From the NCBI GenBank assembly GCA_036924855.1, contig JBAGRP010000001.1:1798001-1862000 (forward strand): a stretch of 64,000 nucleotides of DNA, given 5' to 3'. The notes beneath the pieces are model-generated. The model was given only the letters and a program-made list of their open reading frames with translations, had not been told where the DNA came from and searched no databases. Shown here in pieces: positions 48,076 to 56,692 of the stretch (position 1 is the first letter of the stretch; every line of letters begins with the position of its first letter). A program made the translations under genes and the position numbers. Origin of the DNA: Nitrobacteraceae bacterium AZCC 2146. GTDB lineage: Bacteria; Pseudomonadota; Alphaproteobacteria; Rhizobiales; Xanthobacteraceae.

Positions 48076-48297
48076 GCGAATACGGCAAATCCTATCCTGC
48101 TTGTTGAGCCGACTAGACGTCCATAGTCGTTTCAACAGAAGGTGCTCTCCCTTTCACGGCGGAGAGGAGAGCTGGATCGCGCTAGCGCTACATGTGGGCT
48201 TTTGAAAACAATGATCGCACAACACGAAGATCCGGCATGAGGAATGTAACTTACAGCTGCGCCACAACAGTTTTTTACATTTAACAGGAATTATTTC

Positions 48298-48564
48298 ATG
48301 CCTTTGACACCCAGCACGAACCCTCAGGTTATTTCCGATATGGGCACGTTCAGCTTTCCTATGATGGACGGAGAGACCATGATTTCGGTCCGGGTTACCG
48401 ACGATACATTGCAGGACATCGCTTCCCGCGATCACACACATCTCGACGAACCTGCGGATCTGTTCGACCAGTACCGCGGAGAGGTTGAAGCTGCCGCGAG
48501 CGCCAAGTACGACAAGGGCCACGAACCAGGGCAGGCAGTGATCGTCACCCTGGATGACCTGTAG
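48298..48564 (+). CDS. DUF1488-like small protein
   Basis: An 88-aa protein opening MPLTPS, with MMDGETMISVRVTDDTLQDI in the middle and an IEAxAxxKYxxG-like helix (GEVEAAASAKYDKGHEPGQA) followed by VIVTLDDL. This order fits the DUF1488 family found in rhizobia; the match is by pattern memory. Function is unknown. A hairpin terminator follows at 48630. Confidence 0.65.
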   Translation: MPLTPSTNPQVISDMGTFSFPMMDGETMISVRVTDDTLQDIASRDHTHLDEPADLFDQYRGEVEAAASAKYDKGHEPGQAVIVTLDDL

Positions 48565-48629
48565 CGAGGTGGCCTGTTTCCTGCACGAGGCCAACCGTCA
48601 CTGCGATACGGTCGAATTGTTCTGACTTC

Positions 48630-48656
48630 AGAGCCCCAGCCTGGGGCTCTCTTCTT
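48630..48656 (+). terminator. Rho-independent-type terminator
   Basis: AGAGCCCCAG-C-CTGGGGCTCT forms a stem of at least 8 GC-rich pairs with a tight loop, followed by CTTCTT. It ends transcription from the DUF1488-like gene and lies just beyond the stop of the convergent 70-aa gene. Confidence 0.7.
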
Positions 48657-48657
48657 G

Positions 48658-48870
48658 TCAATTTCGGAAATCGCCTTCGATCGTATTCGGCCCCATAGCC
48701 ATTGGACCTGGATACATCGGCGCCGCTCGAAACCGCGAAGCAATTTCGCCATGGGCAAGGTCTTTCCACCGCTCGGCTTCACCAATCCATTTCCAACTGT
48801 GTGCCCGATCAACGACAGCGCGTTGGCGGCACAACAATTCCATATCACGACAGCCTATTAGGTCGTTCAT
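48658..48870 (-). CDS. Small conserved protein, paralogue of 53088-53324
   Basis: A 70-aa protein (MNDLIGCRDMELLCRQRAVV, SWKWIGEAERWKDLAH, MGPNTIEGDFRN). GGAGG lies 5 nt before ATG 48870. A homologue at 53088 on the other strand shares DLI-CR-MELLCRQRA, SWKW-GEAERW--LAH and MGPNTI-GD-R, while many codons differ at third positions, so both are under coding constraint. No family name is known to me. The conserved Cys pair and Trp-rich centre suggest a compact fold. Confidence 0.7.
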   Translation of the reverse strand: MNDLIGCRDMELLCRQRAVVDRAHSWKWIGEAERWKDLAHGEIASRFRAAPMYPGPMAMGPNTIEGDFRN

Positions 48871-49177
48871 GGCCACCTCCCGACTTGGTTGTCTTCAAGT
48901 TACGCCCTCTCTCGCAACAACCTCATTAACAATGTGTGACCCTTTCGAGTTCGCAATGCGTTTTCGCGACGAAGGGACAGTGCAATTGACAGATGTTTCG
49001 CGCAGTTACGCGTTGTCGAATTGCTCGCGCCGACCACTTCCGATCTAGCCCGATAAGATGGGGTAATCGGCCGGCCCAGCTTGTGGATAGCTGAAGATTT
49101 TTGGGTGCTGCGCTTCAGGCTGATGGTGAAACGAGGTCCGTTGGTACGGCCTCAAGCATCAGAAGGAGAAGCGCAGC
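48871..49177. other. Intergenic region upstream of the IS110 remnant
   Basis: No gene is seen. The part nearest 49178 (from about 49090) should be the left end of the IS110-family element, which has no terminal inverted repeats to mark it. GAAGGAGAAG precedes the transposase start. Confidence 0.4.
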
Positions 49178-49515
49178 ATGGACCATTTTGCCGGATTAGA
49201 CGTGTCGGTCAAGGAGACGAGTGTCTGCATTGTGGATGAGACAGGCAGGATCGTGCGGGAAGTGAAGGTAGCAAGCGAACCTGAAGCTCTGCTGCCGGTG
49301 CTGACGAACCCCGCCTACCACTTCAAGCGGATCGGACTGGAAGCCGGGCCGCTATCGCAATGGCTTTTCAGCGCGCTTGCCGAAGTAGGCATGCCGGTGA
49401 TCTGTGTCGAGACGCGGCACATGCGGGCGGTGTTGCAGGCGCAGATCAACAAGACCGACCGCAACGATGCGCGCGGTATGACCGGCGCCTGATGACGGTG
49501 CCTGGTGTCGGCGCG
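49178..49515 (+). pseudogene. IS110-family transposase, N-terminal part
   Basis: Codons 1-101 encode the DEDD N-terminal domain: FAGLDVSVKETSVCIVDE with the first Asp, GLEAGPLSQWLFSALAE with the Glu, and NKTDRNDARG with the final Asps. An internal deletion follows, after which another frame reads RRLMTVPGVG, the start of the C-terminal Transposase_20 region. Coding then stops at the recombinase module. The C-terminal half resumes at 52081. The gene is inactive. Confidence 0.85.
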
Positions 49516-49540
49516 ACAACTTCATAATGCTCACTATCAG

Positions 49541-49978
49541 TTGCGTGAGACGATTATCCGTTACCGATTTCATCCCCGTTACGGGCAAACGGTCATCGTG
49601 ACCAGTCGCCATCGCCGTGGTAACGACGTCGCTGTGACCATCCGTCAGCCCGATGGCACACTGGCGCAGCTGCCGATCTGGATGACGGAGGATTCGGCGG
49701 AGGCGATGGTGGTGACGGAGATTCCACTTCTGCCGCTGGCGCATCTGCGTGAGCTCCGTCTCGAGCTCGATACCTGCCTAAGCTTGTTGCACGACGATTC
49801 CCGTCGTGAAGGAGACAAGCATGACGCGTCGGCAACAATATCAGCGCCAATCCGACCTCTTCGTGCCCAAGACGCCACTGGTACCGATGACAGCGTCCGA
49901 GCGGGCGAAGCTATTGCCACTGGTGAGCGCGCTTTTGTCGGAAATACTCAGTGTCGTCGCAGTGACGGAGGCAGGTGA
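49541..49978 (+). CDS. DUF5372-like accessory protein of the recombinase module
   Basis: About 145 codons, start uncertain: TTG 49541 lies inside the module, while GTG 49505 in the same frame lies in IS110 sequence. The conserved part is YRFHPRYGQTVIVTSRHR, IRQPDGTLAQLPIWMTED and LPLAHLRELRLELD, resembling small proteins found upstream of serine recombinases (DUF5372, by memory). The tail overlaps the next gene by over 150 nt and looks non-conserved. The role is unknown, perhaps an accessory factor for recombination. Confidence 0.6.
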   Translation: MRETIIRYRFHPRYGQTVIVTSRHRRGNDVAVTIRQPDGTLAQLPIWMTEDSAEAMVVTEIPLLPLAHLRELRLELDTCLSLLHDDSRREGDKHDASATISAPIRPLRAQDATGTDDSVRAGEAIATGERAFVGNTQCRRSDGGR

Positions 49979-49994
49979 TGAAGATCACGCCTGA
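49821..49994 (+). CDS. Small accessory protein of the recombinase module
   Basis: A 57-aa protein (MTRRQQYQRQSDLFVPKTPL, then ERAKLLPLVSALLSEILSV). AAGGAGA lies 6 nt before ATG 49821. Its stop overlaps the recombinase start, so translation is coupled. Small QSDLF-type proteins of this kind often sit between an accessory gene and a recombinase in such modules. Function is unknown. Confidence 0.6.
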   Translation: MTRRQQYQRQSDLFVPKTPLVPMTASERAKLLPLVSALLSEILSVVAVTEAGDEDHA

Positions 49995-52047
49995 TCATCT
50001 GGCGCGGGGCGCCTTCATCTACATTCGGCAATCCACCGTCGACCAGCTTGCCAACAATCATGAGAGCCGACGGCGTCAATATGGCCTTGCTGATCGTGCT
50101 CGAGCTCTCGGCTGGACGGATGTGACAGTCATTGATGACGATCTTGGTCGCTCGGGTTCGGGCGTCAGCCGTCCGGGATTCGAGAGGCTGCTTGCAGCGA
50201 TCTGTGAAGGCCGCGTTGGTGCCGTGTTTTCGATCGAGGCGTCGCGCCTGGCGCGCAACGGACGCGACTGGCACACTCTGATCGAATTTTGCGGCTTGGT
50301 CGGCACGGTGATCGTCGATGAGGATGGAACGTATGAACCACGCCATCCGAACGACCGGCTATTGCTGGGCATGAAGGGGACGATGAGCGAGCTCGAACTG
50401 TCGCTCCTGCGGGCCCGTTCGATGGAAGCCCTGAAGCAGAAGGCACGACGGGGCGAGCTGTTCTTCTCGGTAGCCGTTGGCTATGTAAAAGTAGGCCGCG
50501 ACAAAATCGAAATGGATCCCGACCTGCGCGTGCGTGAGGCGATTGGGCTGGTCTTCGCCCGGTTTGCCGAGATGCAAAGCATCCGCCAAGTGTTTTTGTC
50601 GCTTCGAGGTGACCAGATCGCGCTGCCGTATATCGACCCCAAAGTCTCGGGACAACATCAGGTGATGTGGAAGCTACCGGTCTACACGTCGGTGAGCAAT
50701 CTTCTCACCAATCCTGTTTATGCTGGTGCTTACGCCTTTGGCCGAACCGGAAGTCGGATGACAATCGAAAATGGCCGCAAGCGAATCGTTCGCGGCCGCC
50801 GCAAAGATCGCTCAGATTGGGCGGTCTTGCTCGTCGAGCATCACGAGGGCTATTTGTCCTGGGCAGACTTTGAAAGGAATCAACGGCTGATCGCTGACAA
50901 CGCCAATGGTAAGGGCATGATGGTGCGCGGACCGGTGCGCAAGGGGGAGGCTTTGCTCGCCGGCCTGCTGCGCTGTGGTCATTGCGGCCGCCGGCTGCTT
51001 GTTAGCTACAATGGCACCAAGGGCGATGTCGGCCGCTATAATTGTGACGCGACCCGGAGCAATCCCGGTGCTGGTCCCTGTATCTCATTCGGCGCTTTGC
51101 GGGTCGATGAGGCGGTGGGAGCCGAGATTGTGCGGTTGCTGCAGCCGCTCGGTGTTGAAGCAGCCATCCAAGCGATCACACAATGCGAGCACCAGTCTGG
51201 CGAAAAACAACGCCAGATCGAGTTGGCGCTCGAGCAGGCGCGATACGAGGCAACCAGGGCACGCCGACAGTATGACACGGTCGACCCTGATAATCGTCTG
51301 GTCGCTGGCGAACTCGAGCGGCGGTGGAATGCCGCCCTTGCGGCCGTACGCGCACTCGAGGAGGAAATGGAGGCGCTGCTTCGACAGCGGCCGGCGACCT
51401 TGAGTGCAGAGGAGCGCAAGCGTCTGCTGCAAATGGGGGCTGACCTGGAGGCTGCTTGGCATCATCCGGCGGCCACTGCCGTCACGCGTAAGCGTATCAT
51501 CCGAGTCGTGTTGCGTGAGGTGGTAGCCTGCGTCGAGGATGACCAGGTTCATTTATTGTTGCATTGGCAGGGCGGCGATCATACCCGCCTGATGGTGAGA
51601 AAGAACCGGAGGGGACAAACACGGTGGGCCGTCGACCCCGAGACGGTGGAATTGATCCGCGCCTGCGCGCGATTGATGCCTGACAAAGCCATTGCCGGCA
51701 TGCTCAACCGGACAGGTAAGCGAACAGGCCGATTGAATGGATGGACACAGTCGCGTGTGCGGGGCTTCCGCAACACGCACGGCATCTCGGTCTACAGGGA
51801 TGGCGAATGGGCCGAGCGCGGCGAAGTCACGTTGCCTGAAGCAGCCAGGATGCTCAATCTGAGCCCCCTGACGGTGCTACGCCAGATACGCGCCGGCGTC
51901 ATTCCCGCCAAGCAATATTGTGCAGGCGCACCCTGGGTAATCAAACGACGGGATATCGAAGATCAGCATGTGATCGAGCGCGTCAGGGCGTGCTGCAAAA
52001 GCCCGTCATCATCAAATCCAAATCAAAAGACCTTTGTCTTTCAATAA
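49978..52047 (+). CDS. Large serine recombinase
   Basis: A 689-aa site-specific recombinase. The catalytic N-terminal resolvase domain has FIYIRQSTVDQ with the nucleophile Ser in RQS, then SIEASRLARNGRDW and GTMSELELSLLRARS. A Recombinase domain follows, then a zinc-ribbon LRCGHCGRRLLVSY with a later Cys, a coiled coil around residues 400-480, and a C-terminal MerR-like helix-turn-helix (TLPEAARMLNLSPLTVLRQIRAGVIPAKQY). The frame is intact. GGAGGCAGG supports ATG 49978; GTG 49975 is possible. It would integrate and excise the module. Confidence 0.92.
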   Translation: MKITPDHLARGAFIYIRQSTVDQLANNHESRRRQYGLADRARALGWTDVTVIDDDLGRSGSGVSRPGFERLLAAICEGRVGAVFSIEASRLARNGRDWHTLIEFCGLVGTVIVDEDGTYEPRHPNDRLLLGMKGTMSELELSLLRARSMEALKQKARRGELFFSVAVGYVKVGRDKIEMDPDLRVREAIGLVFARFAEMQSIRQVFLSLRGDQIALPYIDPKVSGQHQVMWKLPVYTSVSNLLTNPVYAGAYAFGRTGSRMTIENGRKRIVRGRRKDRSDWAVLLVEHHEGYLSWADFERNQRLIADNANGKGMMVRGPVRKGEALLAGLLRCGHCGRRLLVSYNGTKGDVGRYNCDATRSNPGAGPCISFGALRVDEAVGAEIVRLLQPLGVEAAIQAITQCEHQSGEKQRQIELALEQARYEATRARRQYDTVDPDNRLVAGELERRWNAALAAVRALEEEMEALLRQRPATLSAEERKRLLQMGADLEAAWHHPAATAVTRKRIIRVVLREVVACVEDDQVHLLLHWQGGDHTRLMVRKNRRGQTRWAVDPETVELIRACARLMPDKAIAGMLNRTGKRTGRLNGWTQSRVRGFRNTHGISVYRDGEWAERGEVTLPEAARMLNLSPLTVLRQIRAGVIPAKQYCAGAPWVIKRRDIEDQHVIERVRACCKSPSSSNPNQKTFVFQ

Positions 52048-52080
52048 CGTAGTGAGATGGGCAATATGACGTGGGATCAG

Positions 52081-52448
52081 GCCCTATGGTGGCGCTGACC
52101 TATCGTGCATCCGTCGACGTGCCGGCCCGCTTCCGAAACTCCAAGGCAGTCGGGGCGGTGTTTGGACTGACGCCTTCCAGATATCAATCAGGCGAGATCA
52201 ACCGAACCGGCGCTATATCAAAATGCGGGGACGAGATGATGCGGGTGATGCTCTACGAAGCAGCTCAGATCATGCTGGTGCGTTCGGCGAAGTGGTCCTG
52301 GCTCAAGGCCTGGGCCATGAAGATCGCCAGGCAGCGCGGGATGAAGAAGGCGATCGTGGCACTGGCGCGCCGGTTGGCGGTGATCATGCACCGCATCTGG
52401 GTTGACGGCACCGAGTTCCGGTGGACCCGAGAAGTTACAGCAGCGTGA
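52081..52448 (+). pseudogene. IS110-family transposase, C-terminal part
   Basis: This carries the Transposase_20 domain: PMVALTYRASVDVPARFRN, KAVGAVFGLTPSRYQSGE, GAISKCGDEMMRVMLYEAA and the conserved C-terminal ARRLAVIMHRIW. It continues the N-terminal part that ends at 49515. It has no start of its own, though GTG 52071 could open a fragment. Confidence 0.85.
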
Positions 52449-53087
52449 GAGCCGCGCAGAATTAAACGCGATAGGAGGAAAATCGAGCTCCACCGAGCGG
52501 TGGAATGATGTCCTTCGCGGGATGATGGATGAGGTGAGTTCGTCTGTCTGCTTGGACCTACTGTCTGTAAGACGGTAAGGCCGCCGATAAGATTGTTCCA
52601 CCTCGTCTTCGAATCCCATGGTGGAAGGGCCCTGGTGCCGATTCCGAAGAGAAGCACGAGCCCGTGAGCGACATCGACACTGCAATGGTGGTGGATAGTC
52701 TGAAAGTGCTTGACCCCAAACGGCCGATTAGAGAAGCAGACAATTTCAGAGCCGTTCGGCACTTCGCAAAATTGACAGAAGCAGACTCATATAATGCAGC
52801 ATTAGAGCTGTCTTCGTGGCAAGATGAGCCAGCAATTCATAGACTGCCTTAACGCCATTTGTACTCTCATTGAACTGAGATCTTCTTTTATGCATTTACC
52901 TGATTACTTGTACCTGCTCATAACAATCCGACGCTGCGATTTTTCATGTGCATGGGGTGAACCGAAGCGACGATGTGTCAAACTTACTGTCCATTTTCCG
53001 GGAAAAAATGAAAAGACCGCCTCGATTTAATAACGCTGTCGTCAAACTAAGCGTAGCATTCGGGCAAGAAAATCAAGGGAGATGGCA
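52449..53087. other. Intergenic region after the IS110 remnant
   Basis: About 640 nt including the right end of the IS110 element. A short frame at 52664-52852 contains SLKVLDPKRPIREAD, a peptide that I recall recurring as translation of dispersed intergenic repeats in bradyrhizobia, so it is not called a gene. The rest, AT-rich around 52860-53040, shows nothing recognisable. Confidence 0.45.
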
Positions 53088-53324
53088 ATGCAGGACCTCA
53101 TACGCTGCCGTCATATGGAGCTGCTCTGCCGTCAACGTGCCACGTTCTTCCCGGAAGAAAGTTGGAAGTGGCTCGGCGAGGCTGAACGCTGGCAACACCT
53201 CGCGCACGAGGAAAGCGCCACGCAGGCTAAGCCGTGCGCCGACCCGAAGGTGATGGGGCCGAACACGATTGACGGCGATTTGCGTATTCAGAACGCACCA
53301 CGACGAAAACGACGGGTGGCGTAA
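53088..53324 (+). CDS. Small conserved protein, paralogue of 48658-48870
   Basis: A 78-aa protein (MQDLIRCRHMELLCRQRATF, SWKWLGEAERWQHLAHEE, MGPNTIDGDLRI) with an Arg/Lys-rich C-terminus (RRKRRVA) absent from its paralogue. GGGAG lies 6 nt before ATG 53088. It matches 48658-48870 over the conserved blocks but on the opposite strand. The pair flanks the IS110/recombinase complex. Function is unknown. Confidence 0.7.
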   Translation: MQDLIRCRHMELLCRQRATFFPEESWKWLGEAERWQHLAHEESATQAKPCADPKVMGPNTIDGDLRIQNAPRRKRRVA

Positions 53325-53413
53325 ATCTGCCGCTGCTCCCCGCGATTTTCCTGATGGCATCGCGCCAATCGTCCGGACGAGCGATGGCGAGCGTGAATTG
53401 GTGCTCGCGACTG

Positions 53414-53707
53414 TCAGAGCATCTTGCCTACAATCGTGGTCATATCGGCTGCCGAAAAAGCTCGCAACGACTCGGTGCGGACGTTACCCAAGGCACTAAG
53501 GTTCAAGTTGAGCGCCGTGGCGGAAAACTCATCCGGCGCGTCGAGGATTGTCACAACATCATACCGTCCCTGCGTCCAGAAGAGCTCCTTCACAGTCACT
53601 CCAAACGTCTCGGCCATTTTTCTGAAAGCTTCTGCTCGCTTCGGTGAGTCCTTGGCGCTACGGACACCCTGGTCGGTGAAGTTGGCAAGCACGACATAAG
53701 TTACCAT
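53414..53707 (-). CDS. GYD domain protein
   Basis: A 97-aa GYD family protein. It begins TYVVLANFTDQGVRSAKDSP and carries FWTQGRYDVVTILDAPDE, where the GRYD block gives the family its name. Proteins of this type form ferredoxin-like dimers of unknown function and are common in rhizobia. It is a lone gene with ribosome-site-like GGGAGAG before the start at 53707. Confidence 0.88.
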   Translation of the reverse strand: MVTYVVLANFTDQGVRSAKDSPKRAEAFRKMAETFGVTVKELFWTQGRYDVVTILDAPDEFSATALNLNLSALGNVRTESLRAFSAADMTTIVGKML

Positions 53708-53947
53708 CGTCGCTCTCCCGGATTGTCAGCTTTAGTAGATCCTTCAAATATTCTAGCCGATTGTTCGGCGGCATTGATAGATCAAGGCTCTTGACGCTTC
53801 GGGGGACGCCAGAGGCGAACGTTGGGAACAACCGGTCTATCGAAACTCTGACTCGACGGCATACCAGCAGACGAGCTCATTGAACTTTTCAACAAACTCG
53901 GTCAGAAAGGTGAGTTCCGACCTCGTCGATTGGGGGTCTCTACCTAG

Positions 53948-55388
53948 CACTACTTTGGCACTTTAGGCTTCGCGATATCTGCAAGTAGCATGTCACAGTG
54001 AGGGCATCGTCGGGGTGGAGGTCTTGCGAAGAGGTCGAGGATTGCTTGCCTGATGGCCGGCATGCTTGGTTGTGGTGGCGGTCCCGAGATTCTTTTTTTT
54101 TCGTCCCGCTGCTTTAAGGCGGCGGGACTGTAGGAAGGCGTAGGCGATCATCGTCATCAAGGCATGTCGATGTAATCCGGTCCAGGATCTTCCTTCGAAG
54201 TGGTCGAGCCCAAGCTCTTCCTTGAGCTGCTGGTGGCCCTGTTCACAGACCCATCTGGCTTTGATAGTAGCCGCGAGTGTCTTGATGGTGGTATCGACCG
54301 GCAGGTTCGACACATAGTATTTTTGCTCCCCGGTCGATCGCCGCTCGCCGACGAGCCAGACCTCGTCGCCAGGCATGCACTGCACACGGTTATTGAGCAT
54401 CCGGTGCTTATGGCCATCCGCAACCCGGACACGGCGGGCAGTGAAGAGACATGTCAGCCGACCTTTGGTGCCCCGCCGCCAACTGACCCTTTGCCATTTG
54501 CCTTCAGCCAATAACGCTTCAGCAGAGACCGGCGGCTGATCAGGGATGTGGTATTTGCGGGGCTTTCCGGTCTTCGCGACGGGGAAGATCAGGGCAATGT
54601 CGGCGGGATAGACGTTCTGGCGCCGCGACAGACCCACCGCCCACAGCAGACCGCGTTCGCTCAGAGCCTGACGGAAAGGCCCGCTGGAGCCGTACCCTGC
54701 ATCGGCAAGCACATAGCCGAAACGCGCACCGGAGGCGATGACGCGGTCGATCTCCTCGATGGCAATCTCCGGCTTTGTCAGAGCAGTCTGTCTATCCTTC
54801 GGCACACGGGCCCGCGCCATGCGCTCAGGATCATTTGTCCAACTCTCGGGCAGGAACAGCCGCAGGCCCACCATCACCGGCACCTCCCGCGACGCCAACG
54901 TTAGCGAAACCAGCGACTGACAGTTGGCAGTCTTTCCGAGCGACGAGGCATATTGTGGCGCGACGCCAATCGAGTGACGTCCCTTCTTGGGCAACGCCGT
55001 ATCATCTATGACAAGAAAACCTGCATCATCGCCAACCAATCTATCTGCCTCCTTCAGCAGGGCAGCCTCGAGTGGAGCAGTGTCCCAAACTCCGGCAGCG
55101 ACGAAATGATGGAGCTGATCGTAACCGACACCGCTGGCGCGTGCTGCCATCGGCTGAACACTCTTGCGGTCTCCTGGACCAATCAAACCCGCGACATAGA
55201 GAGGGCACATCCGGGCCCGCGTCTTGTGCCGCAGCGCCGCGACAAACGGCGCAAGCCAGCGATCAAGATCAACTTGCCAGTCCACGTCCATAGATCGGCC
55301 CTCCGCCAGCCGACCTCCCATGAATCACGCAAACCTTCTCTTGGGAATCCCAAAAACTCGCCGCCGCTAAAAAATTGCCAAAGTAGTG
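53948..55388 (-). mobile_element. IS701-family insertion sequence, copy 2
   Basis: A 1441-bp element near-identical to 28133-29573, in the same orientation, flanked by CTAG duplications at 53944-53947 and 55389-55392. The right CTAG coincides with the terminal bases and stop codon region of the IS630-type element. Together with copy 1 it brackets 24.4 kb that include nuoA-N and groESL. Confidence 0.92.
53993..55291 (-). CDS. IS701-family DDE transposase
   Basis: This encodes the same 432-aa protein as 28178-29476; the one nucleotide difference noticed (54914) is silent. The start is set at the ATG with GGAGGG upstream, as for copy 1. The intact frame and near-identity point to recent transposition. 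Confidence 0.93.
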   Translation of the reverse strand: MDVDWQVDLDRWLAPFVAALRHKTRARMCPLYVAGLIGPGDRKSVQPMAARASGVGYDQLHHFVAAGVWDTAPLEAALLKEADRLVGDDAGFLVIDDTALPKKGRHSIGVAPQYASSLGKTANCQSLVSLTLASREVPVMVGLRLFLPESWTNDPERMARARVPKDRQTALTKPEIAIEEIDRVIASGARFGYVLADAGYGSSGPFRQALSERGLLWAVGLSRRQNVYPADIALIFPVAKTGKPRKYHIPDQPPVSAEALLAEGKWQRVSWRRGTKGRLTCLFTARRVRVADGHKHRMLNNRVQCMPGDEVWLVGERRSTGEQKYYVSNLPVDTTIKTLAATIKARWVCEQGHQQLKEELGLDHFEGRSWTGLHRHALMTMIAYAFLQSRRLKAAGRKKKNLGTATTTKHAGHQASNPRPLRKTSTPTMPSL

Positions 55389-56468
55389 CTAGTGGAGCGA
55401 CTCTAACGCTTGTTTCCCACGTTTGACGGCGGCGAGGACGCGCTTTGGGTCGGCGGTCCAGACGAATGGTTTGGGGTGGGCGTTTGTCTCTGCGACGAAG
55501 TGGTTGATGGCAATTTGCAGGTCAACGACGGATCGGAACACGCCTCGCTTCAGGCGACGGCGTGTGAGCTTGGCGAAGAAGCCTTCAACCGCATTGAGCC
55601 ACGATGCGGAGGTCGGGGTGAAGTGGAACGTCCAACGGGGATGCCGGGCCAGCCATTGGCGTACCTTCGGATGCTTGTGGGTCGCATAGTTGTCGACGAT
55701 GGCGTGGATGACTTTCCCTGCCGGGACCTGTTCCTCGATCGTGTTGAGGAATCGGATGAACTCCTGGTGGCGATGGCGCTGCATATTGCGGCCGATGACG
55801 GTGCCGTCGAGGATGTTGAGGGCAGCGAACAGCGTGGTGGTGCCATGGCGTTTGTAGTCGTGGGTCATCGTGCCGGCACGACCCGGCTTCATCGGCAACC
55901 CTGGCTGGGTGCGATCGAGCGCCTGGATCTGGCTCTTTTCGTCGACTGAGAGGACGACCGCATGGGCAGGAGGATCGACGTAAAGGCCGACGACGTCTTT
56001 GAGTTTCTCGGCGAACTTCGGATCGTTCGACAGCTTGAACGTGCGGATGCGATGCGGCGCGAGTTGATGGGCCTCAAGGATACGTTGCACCGAGCGCAGG
56101 CTCACCCCGGCGGCCTTCGCCAGCATCCGGCCGGTCCAGTGGGTTTCTTGTCCCGGCGGCGGCCCGAGCGCCAGGTCGACCACTCTCTGGACCGTGCTGG
56201 CCGGCAGGGGCTGCTTGCCGGGCTTGCGCGTTTTGTCGCGTGTCAGCCCGTCGACCCCCTCCGCCATGAACCGCGCCTGCCATCGCCACACCACGGGCTT
56301 GGATTTGCCCGAGCGGCGCATGATCTCGGCGGTACCACAGCCTTCGGCAGTGGCAAGAATGATGTTGGCCCGCCACACGTACTTTTGCGCCGCGCTGCGA
56401 TCCGAGACGATCGCCTCAAGTCGATGGCGGTCCGCTCGAGTGACGTTCACGACAATTCCTGCTCTCAT
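55389..56468 (-). CDS. IS630-family transposase
   Basis: A 359-aa transposase starting MRAGIVVNVTRADR at 56468; the in-frame ATG at 56495 is less typical. Helix-turn-helix at GTAEIMRRSGKSKPVVWRWQ. The DDE residues are in LSVDEKSQIQALDR, HAIVDNYATHKHP and SWLNAVEGFFAKL. The frame is intact. Its last codons and stop lie within the element end next to IS701 copy 2. Confidence 0.92.
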   Translation of the reverse strand: MRAGIVVNVTRADRHRLEAIVSDRSAAQKYVWRANIILATAEGCGTAEIMRRSGKSKPVVWRWQARFMAEGVDGLTRDKTRKPGKQPLPASTVQRVVDLALGPPPGQETHWTGRMLAKAAGVSLRSVQRILEAHQLAPHRIRTFKLSNDPKFAEKLKDVVGLYVDPPAHAVVLSVDEKSQIQALDRTQPGLPMKPGRAGTMTHDYKRHGTTTLFAALNILDGTVIGRNMQRHRHQEFIRFLNTIEEQVPAGKVIHAIVDNYATHKHPKVRQWLARHPRWTFHFTPTSASWLNAVEGFFAKLTRRRLKRGVFRSVVDLQIAINHFVAETNAHPKPFVWTADPKRVLAAVKRGKQALESLH

Positions 56469-56525
56469 GCAGAGAGATTGAACTGCTTCGCTCAATTTGG
56501 GAATCGTCTGAATGAATCAGACCAC
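55392..56525 (-). mobile_element. IS630-family insertion sequence (element B)
   Basis: A 1134-bp element with short CTAGTGG-type ends at both sides (55389 onward, and the complement ending at 56528) and TA flanks at 55390-55391 and 56526-56527. The transposase stop codon TAG lies in the left end and is completed by the CTAG used by IS701 copy 2. It differs from the IS630 element at 27012. Confidence 0.75.
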
Positions 56526-56692
56526 TAGGTCATCTTGACTTAGCGCATGTCGCATTTCGCCCTCACTTGCCTACCAAGATCATCGCGGGCCGCAAGCTAC
56601 AGTTGATGCTATCTCTTCAGCGGTCGGACAGACTCTTCGCCGAGATCACATTATCTTTGCTCGACCGTGATCGTCGGTTCGCGGGACAATGA

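Larger units (their letters stand above)
49516..52080 (+). mobile_element. Serine-recombinase module inserted in IS110 transposase
   Basis: The segment separates VPGVG from PMVALTYRA of the IS110 transposase, so about 2.56 kb was inserted at that point. Both junctions carry GGC, in GTGTCGGC and GATCAGGC, consistent with the very short crossover core of serine recombinases. It holds three overlapping rightward genes: a DUF5372-like gene, a 57-codon gene and a large serine recombinase. Exact ends need an empty-site comparison. Confidence 0.75.

Noticed and set aside
52664..52852. A 62-codon frame with SLKVLDPKRPIREAD
   Set aside because: The peptide recurs in relatives as translation of dispersed intergenic DNA as far as I recall, and no ribosome site or conserved fold is seen.
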